The notes beneath the pieces were generated by a model, which was not told the origin of the DNA, made no database searches, and saw nothing but the letters and a program-made list of their open reading frames with translations. 64,000 nucleotides of DNA from Chryseobacterium sp. JM1. Lineage in GTDB: Bacteria > Bacteroidota > Bacteroidia > Flavobacteriales > Weeksellaceae. The stretch is taken from contig NZ_JPRN01000015.1 of NCBI RefSeq assembly GCF_000737715.1, forward strand, positions 46,691 through 110,690. Direction: 5' to 3'. Below, piece after piece: positions 14,537 through 24,748 of this stretch. The translations under genes and the position numbers were made by a program. Each line of letters opens with the position of its first letter. The stretch's first letter is position 1.

Positions 14537-16987
14537 TTAAAACCCTCTTTTCCTCGCCTGTTCCACCATCCGTTTGATTCTCGTATCCAGACTTTCACTC
14601 GAAAGCGTCTGCCTTAGACTGTCTACTTTGATAGGGAAGCTCAGTGGAGTAAAGGTATGGGAATATTTTAAAATGATTTTTGATTTTTCAATTCTTTTAA
14701 AAGCTTCTACCAGCCGCGGTTCCTGAAGCTGCATATTGAAAACTTCGGTGTAGGCTTGTCTGACAAGGAAATGATTCGGATCATAATCTTCCAGAACTTT
14801 AAAAATAAGTCCCGCTGAACTTTGCAATGACTTATTCGAGCGTTGTTTTCCTGCGTAATTCTGAATCACCATTCCGGAAATCACAGCTATGTCGCGGAAT
14901 TTCCTTCTTGCCATTTCTGCGGAATTGATACTGGCGATGACATCATTCATGAGGTTTTCGCGGGTTAGAATTTGGTTTAAATTATCTTCGTTCAGAGGTA
15001 TTTCCTTGTCGCTGAAAAGTTCAAAACCATAGTCATTCATAGCCATGGAAAAAGAAATCGGGGCAAGCTTTGAAATACGGTAAGCGATCAATGCAGCCAT
15101 TACTTCATGAACCAAACGTCCTTCGAAAGGATACATGAAAAGATGGTAACCTTCTCGGTTTTTGATGAGTTCAACGAGAAATTCATCCTCTTTGGGAATG
15201 TGTGAATTTTTTTCCTGACTGGCCAATAACGGATGCAAAAATTTCAGTTCCTTTTCTGAAGCTTTCGGGTTTAAGGCGTGGGATAGCTTTTCTCTTAAAA
15301 AGTGGCCTAAATTAGAACTCAAAGGCAGTCTTCCACCCAGATAGCTTGGAGCTATTGCCTTTCCTTTTGCAGCGCGAACGTAGACAGTCATATCCTTGAT
15401 CATCGCAACTTCAAGGGTTCGTCCGGCCAGAATAAATTTTTCTTCTTTTTTTAGTTTTGAGATAAAATATTCTTCCACCATTCCGATATAACCACCGGAA
15501 ATAAATTTCACTTTCAGCATGGCATCACTTACGATAACGCCCATATTCATTCGGTGGAGCATGGCAATTTTTCGTGAAGTGACTTTATACAAACCGTCTT
15601 CCATGATGACGATCTTATGGAATTCTTCATAGCTTTTTAAAACACTTCCACCAATGGTCAGAAAATCCAGGATACTTTTCCACTCTTCACCGGTCATTTC
15701 CTGAAAAGCAAATACTTTTTTGATTCTTTCAAAGGTTTCTTCGGGATAAAATCCGTCACCGACCGCCAAGGTCATCAGAAACTGAACCAATACATCAAAA
15801 CACAAAACCTGGGGTTCACGAGGCTCGATTACCTTCTGTTTCACGGCTTCTTTCAAAGCAGCCACTTCGATCAGTTCGAGAGAATGGGTAGGAACGCAGT
15901 AGATTTTGGAGGTTTCAAAAGGGGAGTGGCCACTTCGCCCGGCACGCTGTAAAAATCTGGCAACTCCTTTAGCAGAACCGATTTGAATCACAGTGTCAAC
16001 AGGTTTAAAATCAATTCCAAGATCTAAAGAAGAAGTGGAAACGACAGCTTTCAATTTTCCGGCACTTAAATTTTCTTCGATCCAGATCCTTAGATGGGCA
16101 TCAATGGAACTGTGGTGAATCGCGATCTGGCCTGCAAAATCAGGATAGGCATCGAGCAAAAGCTGATACCACATTTCACTTTGACTCCGGGTATTGGTAA
16201 AAACGATCGTAGATTTTGAATCCAAAATAATGGGAACGATTTTATCGGCTAATTTGGCCCCCAAATGTCCGGCCCACGGCAGAATATCCAGTTCATCCGG
16301 AATAACCGGAAGGATGTCTATTTTCTTATGTTCTTTAGCGGTAATCTTTGTCTTTTTGATGTCGTAGGGAATTAAAACATCCATTGCTTCATCCAGATTT
16401 CCTATGGTAGCTGTGATTCCCCATATTTTCACTTTTGGAACATATTTTCTTAGCTGAGAAATGGCCAGTTCGACCATGACACCGCGTTTTGAACCTAACA
16501 GTTCATGCCATTCATCAACAGCGACACATTTCAATTCCTGAAAAAATCTTGTGTGGTTTTTCTGGCCTAAAAGCAGATGAAGACTTTCAGGAGTGACAAC
16601 GAGGATTTCAGGCATATTCCTGATCTGCTGTTGCCTTACTTTCTGGTCTGTATCTCCGTTTCTTACGCCAACGGTCCAGTCGAGGCCAATTTCATCCATA
16701 GCTTCCTGCATCGCTTTTGCAATATCTTTGGACAGGGAACGCAGGGGAGTGATCCAAATCATTTTCAATCCTTTCTTGTAATGCTCAGGATGATTCATAA
16801 AGTCTGAAACCAGCGCCAGAAAAACTGAAAATGTCTTTCCGAATCCTGTAGGTGCCACCACCATTCCGCTGTATCCGCTGCCGAATTTCTGCCAGGTGTC
16901 GATCTGAAATTTGAAAGGGGAAATGCCTTTATCAGCCATCCATTGCTGAATGACTTTGAATCCGTCGCTATTTTCAAATGCTTTCAA
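14537..16987 (-). CDS. Ligase-associated DNA damage response DEXH-box helicase (Lhr-like)
   Basis: 816 residues. The RecA-like core shows Walker A APTGFGKT (about 45-52), DEWH at 158-161 (motif II), SAT-like GITATIG (motif III) and QRAGRSGHSPFETS (motif VI). A winged-helix and Lhr-core C-terminal region follows. This is the short Lhr-type 3'-5' helicase that occurs with the ligase-associated nuclease set. It would unwind DNA or DNA-RNA hybrids during repair. It begins 1 bp after the ligase stop, so the two are translated from one mRNA. Confidence 0.93.
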   Translation of the reverse strand: MKAFENSDGFKVIQQWMADKGISPFKFQIDTWQKFGSGYSGMVVAPTGFGKTFSVFLALVSDFMNHPEHYKKGLKMIWITPLRSLSKDIAKAMQEAMDEIGLDWTVGVRNGDTDQKVRQQQIRNMPEILVVTPESLHLLLGQKNHTRFFQELKCVAVDEWHELLGSKRGVMVELAISQLRKYVPKVKIWGITATIGNLDEAMDVLIPYDIKKTKITAKEHKKIDILPVIPDELDILPWAGHLGAKLADKIVPIILDSKSTIVFTNTRSQSEMWYQLLLDAYPDFAGQIAIHHSSIDAHLRIWIEENLSAGKLKAVVSTSSLDLGIDFKPVDTVIQIGSAKGVARFLQRAGRSGHSPFETSKIYCVPTHSLELIEVAALKEAVKQKVIEPREPQVLCFDVLVQFLMTLAVGDGFYPEETFERIKKVFAFQEMTGEEWKSILDFLTIGGSVLKSYEEFHKIVIMEDGLYKVTSRKIAMLHRMNMGVIVSDAMLKVKFISGGYIGMVEEYFISKLKKEEKFILAGRTLEVAMIKDMTVYVRAAKGKAIAPSYLGGRLPLSSNLGHFLREKLSHALNPKASEKELKFLHPLLASQEKNSHIPKEDEFLVELIKNREGYHLFMYPFEGRLVHEVMAALIAYRISKLAPISFSMAMNDYGFELFSDKEIPLNEDNLNQILTRENLMNDVIASINSAEMARRKFRDIAVISGMVIQNYAGKQRSNKSLQSSAGLIFKVLEDYDPNHFLVRQAYTEVFNMQLQEPRLVEAFKRIEKSKIILKYSHTFTPLSFPIKVDSLRQTLSSESLDTRIKRMVEQARKRGF

Positions 16988-16988
16988 A

Positions 16989-18569
16989 TTATTGAATCAG
17001 TTTTTTTATTTCTTCAAGTTCGTCTATTTCTTCTACAGTTTTGTCTTTCCGCCATCTTACAATCCTCGGAAACCTCAGGGCCACACCACTTTTATGCCTG
17101 CTGCTGAAACCAATACCTTCAAATGCAATTTCAAAGACCAGTTCAGCTTTTACCGTTCTTACCGGTCCGAATTTTTCAATAGCATTTTTGTTGACAAACC
17201 GACTGACTTCCATAATTTCTTTATCGGTCAGTCCCGAATAGGCTTTGGCAATCGTCACCAGAGTATCTCCGTTTTTTACGGCGAATGTGTAATCTGTGTA
17301 GTAAGCGCTTCGTCGGCCACTTCCTTTTTGGGCATAAATCAGGACTGCATCAATCGTGAGCGGGCTGACTTTCCACTTCCACCAGTCGCCTTTTTTTCTT
17401 CCGGAATGATAAGGAGAATTTTTCTGTTTCAGCATAAGACCTTCGCTGTTGATGTCCCTCGAGCCTTCCCGTATTCCATTCAGGTCTTCCCATTTTTCAA
17501 ACTCAATAACCTGAGAGAGTTTAATATTTTGAGGAGTTTCATTCAGCAGTAATTCTTCCAGCATGGCCCGTCTGGCTGCGATGGATTTTTCGCGGAGATC
17601 GGTTCCTTCCAGTTCCAGAAGATCATAAACGAAGACTTCAATCGGAATGTCTGCAAGCATTTTTTTAGTTAAAGTTTTTCTGTTTAACCTTTTCTGTAAT
17701 TCATTAAAATTTAAAACATTAGAATCCTTTACCGCAAGTATTTCTCCATCTAAAACAAAGTTCCCTTTCATAGCCTGTACGGTATCCCTGATTTCCGGAA
17801 ACTGATCAGTTACGAGTTCTTCGCCTCTCGACCAGATAAAGACTTCATCATTTCTTTTAATGATCTGTCCGCGGATTCCGTCCCACTTATATTCGATCTG
17901 CCAGTCTTCAGGATTTCCAAGTTCTTCCAGTTCTTTTTCAAGCGGATAAGCCAGGCAGAAAGGATAGGGTTTTGAATTATCCGGATTGATATTCTCAGCT
18001 GAAATCAGTTCCTGAAATGAAACTTCTCCGGGTATCCATTTTCCCATCAGACTGTGCATTAAAGTACTGGATTCCTGAGATGAAAATTTGGTGAGGGCAT
18101 TGATTAACGTTTTATCTGACACGCCGATTCTGAAACTTCCGCCCAATAATTTATTAAAGATGAGACGTTCTGTATAATCCAACCCATCCCATGACTGCAG
18201 TACAAATTCTTTCTTTTCTGTTTCTGATTTATCCTTCAAACTGATAATATCTGCCATCCATTGCGAAAGGGTACGGTCAATTTTTTCCGAAGGCGGAGGA
18301 AGAATCAGGGAAATGGTTTCGCCCAGATCTCCCACTGAAGAATAGCTTTCCTGAAATAACCAAAACGGCAGTTTTGTGATCTCAAGCGCCCATTCTTTCA
18401 TATAATTGGTGTTGACATTTCTTTTAGGTCTTTTCCCCGTAAACAATGCAATAAACCATACTTTATCCTCATCCGGAGCGCGTTCCAGATAATCGATAAT
18501 GGCATCTATTTTTGCATTGGTCTTATTGGTCGTTTCCAAAGCATTGATTAGATCTGCAAAATGTTTCAT
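16989..18569 (-). CDS. ATP-dependent DNA ligase (repair cassette)
   Basis: 526 residues. The N-terminal DNA-binding domain occupies about 1-205. The adenylation domain has the nucleophile K228 in EYKWDGIRGQ and motifs FVLDGEILAV (motif IV) and SEGLMLKQKNSPYHSG (motif V with K). The C-terminal OB fold begins KWKVSPLTIDAVLIYAQKGSG. It seals nicks using ATP, alongside the NAD-dependent LigA expected elsewhere. The start ATG overlaps the stop of the exonuclease gene by 4 bp. Confidence 0.93.
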   Translation of the reverse strand: MKHFADLINALETTNKTNAKIDAIIDYLERAPDEDKVWFIALFTGKRPKRNVNTNYMKEWALEITKLPFWLFQESYSSVGDLGETISLILPPPSEKIDRTLSQWMADIISLKDKSETEKKEFVLQSWDGLDYTERLIFNKLLGGSFRIGVSDKTLINALTKFSSQESSTLMHSLMGKWIPGEVSFQELISAENINPDNSKPYPFCLAYPLEKELEELGNPEDWQIEYKWDGIRGQIIKRNDEVFIWSRGEELVTDQFPEIRDTVQAMKGNFVLDGEILAVKDSNVLNFNELQKRLNRKTLTKKMLADIPIEVFVYDLLELEGTDLREKSIAARRAMLEELLLNETPQNIKLSQVIEFEKWEDLNGIREGSRDINSEGLMLKQKNSPYHSGRKKGDWWKWKVSPLTIDAVLIYAQKGSGRRSAYYTDYTFAVKNGDTLVTIAKAYSGLTDKEIMEVSRFVNKNAIEKFGPVRTVKAELVFEIAFEGIGFSSRHKSGVALRFPRIVRWRKDKTVEEIDELEEIKKLIQ

Positions 18570-19630
18570 GGCTCAGGATTTTCAATGATTTCTTTTTCAG
18601 ATTCTTCTTCGTCTTCACCAAACAGGGTTTCTACGACATCGGATTTGATACCGATTTCATTTAAATATTTTGAGAAGATTTCGGTCTGTCCGTGCGTAAC
18701 ATGTACAATCTCGGCTTCTGTAGCTTTTACGGCCTGTAAAAGTCCTTTCCAATCGGCGTGATCGCTCATGGCAAATCCAGCATCGGCACTGCGCCATCTT
18801 CTGGCTCCGCGTACCTGCATCCATCCTGAACAGATCGCTGTTGCAGCATCCGGTATTTTTTTAATGATATTGCTATCCAGTAAAGCCGGAGGAACAATAA
18901 CAATTTCGTGCTGGACTTCTTTTGGATTCTCCTTAAAATCAGCGATTTTGTATTCCGGAAGGTTGATGCCTACAGACTCAAAAGCTTCATTGAGTCTACC
19001 AATAGAATTGTGAACATAGATTTTTCCTAAGCCCTCCACAGCTTTCATAATTCGCTGAGCTTTTCCCAACGAATATCCGATGAATACTGAGGTTTTGGAG
19101 TTTTCCTGATTTTTAAGCACCCAGGTCTGAAGTTTTTTATTGAGATCAGGAACGTCCAGCCAGTTGTAGATCGGCAGTCCGAAAGTACTTTCCGTCACAA
19201 ATTCATTGCATTTCACCAACTCAAATGGAGTACTCAAACCATCTTCCTGTACCTTATAATCTCCTGAAATAACGGTAACATATCCTTTGTATTCCAGTCT
19301 GATCTGAGCTGATCCGATGATATGTCCGGCAGGATGCAACGAAACTTTTACACCGTTCATCATCACCGTTTCCCCATATTCAACGCTCTGGCACTCGATG
19401 TCTACTCCAATCCTTTGATACAGAATTGGTTTTGTATAATGATGGCAAAGGTATTTTTTCATTCCCCAGCGGGCATGATCGGCATGTCCGTGTGTAATAA
19501 CGGCGAGATCAACGGGTCTCCAGGGATCGATGTAAAATTTTCCCTGCGGACAATAAATGCCTTTTTTTGTGAATGTGATTAATTTCAATGGTGTGATTGG
19601 TTTATATTTTACATTCAAAAATCCCACCAA
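18566..19630 (-). CDS. Ligase-associated DNA damage response exonuclease (MBL/beta-CASP)
   Basis: 354 residues, a metallo-beta-lactamase fold nuclease. HGHADH in VITHGHADHARWG is the metal motif, with further His in HPAGHIIGSAQI and HVTHGQTEI, as in the SNM1/CPSF-like nucleases of this cassette. The start is uncertain: family proteins often begin close to LKLITFTKKGIYCPQGKFY, so the first 15 residues may not be translated. It is the first gene of the operon exonuclease > ligase > helicase. Confidence 0.9.
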   Translation of the reverse strand: MVGFLNVKYKPITPLKLITFTKKGIYCPQGKFYIDPWRPVDLAVITHGHADHARWGMKKYLCHHYTKPILYQRIGVDIECQSVEYGETVMMNGVKVSLHPAGHIIGSAQIRLEYKGYVTVISGDYKVQEDGLSTPFELVKCNEFVTESTFGLPIYNWLDVPDLNKKLQTWVLKNQENSKTSVFIGYSLGKAQRIMKAVEGLGKIYVHNSIGRLNEAFESVGINLPEYKIADFKENPKEVQHEIVIVPPALLDSNIIKKIPDAATAICSGWMQVRGARRWRSADAGFAMSDHADWKGLLQAVKATEAEIVHVTHGQTEIFSKYLNEIGIKSDVVETLFGEDEEESEKEIIENPEP

Positions 19631-19945
19631 ATTGGAGAAAGTTAATGATTTTATAAGAGTTTACTCAATTAGAACTTAATTTAGCCCCTTTTCAGATTTG
19701 TTTCACTGTAATTAGGATTTCGAAAAAAAAATATCGTGTTTTAAAAAGGAAATATAATGCGACACATTCTGTCGTTACGCGGCTATATCTTCGCCACAAT
19801 AAGTTAAAGGTTAAAAGCTTACGTAAAACAATGCCTATTTCACGGCAAAAATATTAATATAAAATATGGGGAAAACCCTGATGTCCCGAAATAACATTTT
19901 GTTTTAAGTTTATCACCGAAAATTCAACAATTAATACAAATGCCT
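19631..19945. other. Intergenic gap upstream of the T9SS/RHS locus
   Basis: About 315 bp between divergent genes. No ORF of coding quality is visible. It is AT-rich with runs such as GAAAAAAAAATATCG near 19725. No perfect TAnnTTTG element stands out, and I see no inverted repeat worth naming. Confidence 0.5.
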
Positions 19946-21511
19946 ATGAAAAAAAATTATTTAGGTGCATTTATAATATGCACTTTATGGAGCTTACACG
20001 CTCAAGAAGTCGTTTGGCAAAAGGACATTAAATCCGGTACACAGGATTTCCTCAGCCAGGTCACCACGACTATAGACCAGCAATACCTGATAAGCGGAAG
20101 CTCAATCTATCCTTCGAAAAGCCCCGGGAACAGCCAGAGTTCAGCATCTAATGGCCAAAAGCAAAACAACGGCTACGATTTTCATCTTGTCAAACTTGAT
20201 CAGCAAGGGAATGGGATGTGGGAAAAATATTTCTCCGGAAATAGCCATGATTATCTGTCAGCTGCTGTAGCTACCCAAGAAGGAGGGTTTCTTCTTGCCG
20301 GAACATCCTACTCAGGAAAAGGTCTGGATAAAAAAGACAATTCCAAAGGCGGCTCCGATATATGGCTAATCAGGCTCAATGAATTTGGTGACGAACTTTG
20401 GCAGAAAACAATTGGATCGCAATCTGATGAAGAAGCCAGATCCGTTGTACAGACCACAGACCTTGGATTCTTTGTTGCCGGTAACGTCCAAAATCCATCC
20501 AAAGGTTACGGTTCAAAAGATGTTTTGATCATCAGGCTGGACAAAGATGGAAAAGAACTGTCCCAATCTATTTTAGGCGGAAAGGGACTCGATGAAGTGG
20601 AAAAAATGATCCCAACTATGGACGGAGGTGTATTGTTAGGGATATACTCGAGAAGTAATATTGGCGGTTCAAAGAAAACCGAAAATTTTGGTGAAGGAGA
20701 TTATTGGATCATAAAACTGTCAAAAGACAATAAAGTGGAATGGGAAAAGAATTCTGGTGGAAAAGGCGATGATCATTTAAGGACACTTGCTTTAACATCA
20801 GAAGGATATCTGATCGGTGGGGAATCAAGATCTGAAAGATCAGGGAATAAAACTGTTGGAATTGAAGAAGGAACAGATCTGTGGCTTATTTCTTTAAATG
20901 AAAGGGGAGATGATATCTGGCAGAAGTCTTACAATTTAGGTAACCGCGATATTTTGATGGGTATGAGTGCACTTCATTCAGCCAATGACAAATCTTCGAA
21001 AGGCTTCCTTTTAGGCGGCTACACGCAGGCTGAAGAAAAAATCGAAGCAGATGATGAAACTTTTTGGCTTCTCTATATTGATAAGCTAGGGAATGAGACA
21101 TGGAGGGAATATGTGAAAGGAAATTCCCGAAAACAAGAAGAAAGACTCTCGGATATCAAACTGAACCGGGACGGCTCTATTATCCTCGCAGGAACCAGTG
21201 GGGAAGAACTCGGAAAGGAAAACTGGAAGATCGTGAAACTTGGAGATAAACAGCTTGATCAGCTCATTGAAAAACAGGATATCAAGATCTACCCAAATCC
21301 AGTGTCCGACTATGCTTATGTAGAAATAGGTCTCGATTTCAGGGAAGCGGATATCATCCTGTATGATATGGGCGGAAGGCAGCTTCAGAGTTTGAAAACT
21401 AAGAATAAGGTGACAAAAATCAATACCCAGAATTTGATTCAGGGGGCTTATCTGGTGACAGTCAAGACAGATAATAATAAAACAGCAAGTGCAAAACTGA
21501 TTAAAAAATAA
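19946..21511 (+). CDS. T9SS type A sorting domain protein with beta-propeller-like repeats
   Basis: About 521 residues. A signal peptide (MKKNYLGAFIICTLWSLHAQ) is followed by about seven repeats of the form GG.L.GG..S...G..D.WL..L...G...W.K, which suggests a beta-propeller. The last 75 residues (IKIYPNPVSDYAYVEI through SAKLIKK) are a type A T9SS sorting domain, so the protein crosses the outer membrane by T9SS and is surface-bound or released. ATG at 19946 is preferred over 19940 because it starts the signal peptide. It lies 6 bp upstream of the YD-repeat gene, an order I recall from other Chryseobacterium RHS loci. Confidence 0.85.
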   Translation: MKKNYLGAFIICTLWSLHAQEVVWQKDIKSGTQDFLSQVTTTIDQQYLISGSSIYPSKSPGNSQSSASNGQKQNNGYDFHLVKLDQQGNGMWEKYFSGNSHDYLSAAVATQEGGFLLAGTSYSGKGLDKKDNSKGGSDIWLIRLNEFGDELWQKTIGSQSDEEARSVVQTTDLGFFVAGNVQNPSKGYGSKDVLIIRLDKDGKELSQSILGGKGLDEVEKMIPTMDGGVLLGIYSRSNIGGSKKTENFGEGDYWIIKLSKDNKVEWEKNSGGKGDDHLRTLALTSEGYLIGGESRSERSGNKTVGIEEGTDLWLISLNERGDDIWQKSYNLGNRDILMGMSALHSANDKSSKGFLLGGYTQAEEKIEADDETFWLLYIDKLGNETWREYVKGNSRKQEERLSDIKLNRDGSIILAGTSGEELGKENWKIVKLGDKQLDQLIEKQDIKIYPNPVSDYAYVEIGLDFREADIILYDMGGRQLQSLKTKNKVTKINTQNLIQGAYLVTVKTDNNKTASAKLIKK

Positions 21512-21517
21512 ACACAA

Positions 21518-24500
21518 ATGAAAAAATCTTTAACACTAGCTGGAATTGCCTTTTCAGCACTGATATATAGTCAGGGTAATAATCAGGATTATACGAAAAA
21601 TACAAATGATGCAGGGAAGAATATTTCTAAGATATTACCTACATCCCCACAATCATTTAAATTCAGTCAATATGGAAATATTCCCATTGGAATGTTTACG
21701 GGAGCCCCTAACATTAATATCCCTATTACGGAATTGTCCATAGACGAAGTTAGTATTCCCATTTCTCTAAATTATTCTTCCAATGGAATTAACGTCGATG
21801 AAATGAATGGAGCTGTTGGCTTGGGATGGACCTTTCTTTCGGGAGGAGTAATTACAAGAACAATAAGGGACAAACCGGATGAAGACAGCAGTTACAACAG
21901 TGGTGATGTTCCATTATTAGAAAACGCAGCTACTCAAATGACAGAATATCTGAAATTCTGTGAAATAGACGATTTTGATTCCGAGCCGGATCTGTACACC
22001 GCCAATTTTGCAGGTAATAATGTGAAATTTCTGATCAATAAAGCCGGGAATATCTTTATGATTGATCAGAAAGACTACAAAATTAGAAGGAATGATAATG
22101 GAAATCTATTTTCAATTATTTTAGATAATGGCGTACGGTACAATTTTAATGCGGTAGAGCATGTCCTGAACAGAACTCTGAATACGGGTGAGCATCAGCC
22201 GCCTTTACAATATCCGCAATCCTGGTATTTAACCTCCGTGGTTACTGTCACTGGGGAAACTCTTACTCTGGAATATCAGGATGTATCTTATGCCAATACT
22301 ATTTCTCAGTCTCAGAGTATGACCTATACGAAAGGGGTGCAACAAAAGTACGGAGGTCTAGATGCAGACTCAAATGGAATCCGTTACTGTCCAGTATTTA
22401 ATTATACGTTGCCACCAGATAATATCGGCCTTATAGCAGATTCCCAGCAGGAAGTATCAGGAAAACAGATCAAAAAGATATATGACTCTAAAAATAATTC
22501 CATTGAGTTTACCTATTCAACTCAAAGCGAGGATTATTCAAAACTGACAGGTATTAAAAAATATCATAATGATTTAGTAATAGACGATGTTACCTTGAAT
22601 TATCTGACTACAAATTCTTCAAGATTATTTCTCACAGAGATTCGTAACAATAAAAACAATTCTTCACATAAGTTTTCATATTACAATCCAGCGAATTTCC
22701 CGTCAAGACTAAGTTTTTCCAGAGATATGTGGGGCTATTATAATGGAATGAGCAATAACACTCTTGTACCTCAGATATTTAGAGTTGATGATCCATTGGC
22801 ACCCGTTTATAATGGAGCTATTCAAGGTGTCAGTACCCAGGTTGGGTATTATGGATTATTAAAGAACATCATCTATCCAACAGGAGGAAACACTTTATTA
22901 AACTATGAAAATCATATAAAAAAAGAGAATGTTCTGGTGCCGGCACCAAAAATAAATGTAGGAATTTCAACGCATACCTCAAATACGTACTCCACATCGA
23001 ATCAAATTATCATAACTCCCCAAAAAACAGGGCCGGTAGAAGTAAGGATTGCCAATTATCTGTACCCCTATGGCACATGCCAGAACAGCCCTGACCTTGA
23101 TACGGGAAAACAAAAAGGCAGTGTAGAAGTATTTGATATGGCAGGGAATCTTATAGGAAATGCAGATTCTTCCTTAGGAAACAGCAGTACAATTTTTGTG
23201 AATGTTCAAAAAAACCAATCCATCAAAATTGTTTTAACAGCTATGTTTGCCTGCTGCGATGCATACGCGCAGATCTATTATTATAACGAAGACGATAAAT
23301 ATGTTTTACAGGATGTACTTTTGGGTGGCTACAGGATTAAATCAACCGTAGATACCCCGAATGACGGGCTCCCGGTTACCAGAAAGTATAATTATGTCAA
23401 TGATCAGGGAGAATATTCCATTCATCAGACCCGGGAGCCTTTGTTTAAGGAAGACAGAAATGCCGGTTCCACATGCGCAGGGTCTCTTGCCAGCGCACAA
23501 ACCCTTCTTTTTAATTATACCGCGATTACTTCGTCAAATATCGGAAGATTATTTTCCTCCAATCCCAATATCTTTTATGATACGGTGGAAGAAGAAATTG
23601 AAGGGAAGGGAAAAATTATTCACCATTTCAGTGCAGTTAAGGATTTCTCGGGTAGTCTAATCAAGGGAAGTCCAATTATATCAGCTCCGTGGACCAATTT
23701 TGGCTGGAATAACGGAAAAGAAATCCTCACCGTTTATAAAGACAACGCCAATACCACGTTAAAAAAAGTAGAGTATAATTTTGCAGAAGATGCCTCCAGA
23801 ACATCATACATGGGAGCTATAAGTCGGCGTAAGTTGTTTGAACCGGTTTTAATGAATAGTACCTGGAATGACTTTGAAAATTTAGATGCTGTATACTATA
23901 AAAATATCAGCCGTTTTACCTATCTGAAAAACCAGAAAACAACTGATTATTTAAATGGTGTTCCTATTAAAACGGAAACAGAATATTTTTATACTAACCC
24001 TGCACATTATCAGCTCAGCCGCCAGAAAACTACTTTTCCTGATGGGATAATTAATGAAACGGCATACAACTATGCCCATGAGAAAAACAACCCTCTTCTG
24101 ATCAGCAGGAACATGGTAGGTATTCCATTGGAAACCACATCCAGCCAGACTGAAGCAGGCTCCACTAAAATGCTGTCCAAAACAGAAATCATTTATCCAC
24201 AGTCGCTTCCAAATACAATTTCCGGCAATTTTGCACTTCCTTTATCTGAAAAGTCTTACGATATATTAAGTCCTACAGTATCTGCTACCGATGTGACTTA
24301 TGACAGGTATGATGATAAAGGTAACCTACTTCAGTACACTACAAAGGAAGGGATACCTGTAGTTTCCTATGGGGGTATAACCAAACGGAGCCTATTGCAA
24401 AAGTAGAAGGCATTACCTATGCCGAAATAGAGGCTAACCTGCCATGGATGGCCACAGCTTCAGATGCGGATGCAGCAGACCCGGCCCAGGAAGCCAATCT

Positions 24501-24738
24501 TCTTGATACCTACGAAAGATTCAGAAAACTGGTTATCCTGAAAGATAAGCTGGTAACTACCTACACCTATGATCCAATGATTGGGGTTACAAGTATCACC
24601 CCTCCATCCGGAATCAGGGAAATTTATGGGTATGATACTGCAAACAGGCTGAAAGAAGTAAAAATACGCGAAAAAGACACCAGCGGAAATTATACCTATA
24701 AAACCGTAAAACAGTTTAGCTACAATTACAAACCATAA
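21518..24738 (+). pseudogene. YD-repeat/RHS-locus exported protein, split by a -1 frameshift
   Basis: Signal peptide MKKSLTLAGIAFSALIYSQG, then a large protein of SpvB/TcB-like style (NYSSNGINVDEMNGAVGLGW) with YD-type repeats near the end. Reading frame 2 stops at 24406. The adjacent frame gives WGYNQTEPIAKVEGITYAEIE from 24370 on and runs to 24738 (FSYNYKP). Joining them restores a protein of about 1070 residues and needs one extra base at about 24369-24375 (TATGGGGGTATA, where TATTGGGGGTAT is expected). It is either a real lesion or a sequencing error. Downstream is the RHS gene after 10 bp; both probably act as one toxin-delivery shell. Confidence 0.8.
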
Positions 24739-24748
24739 AACACAGATC

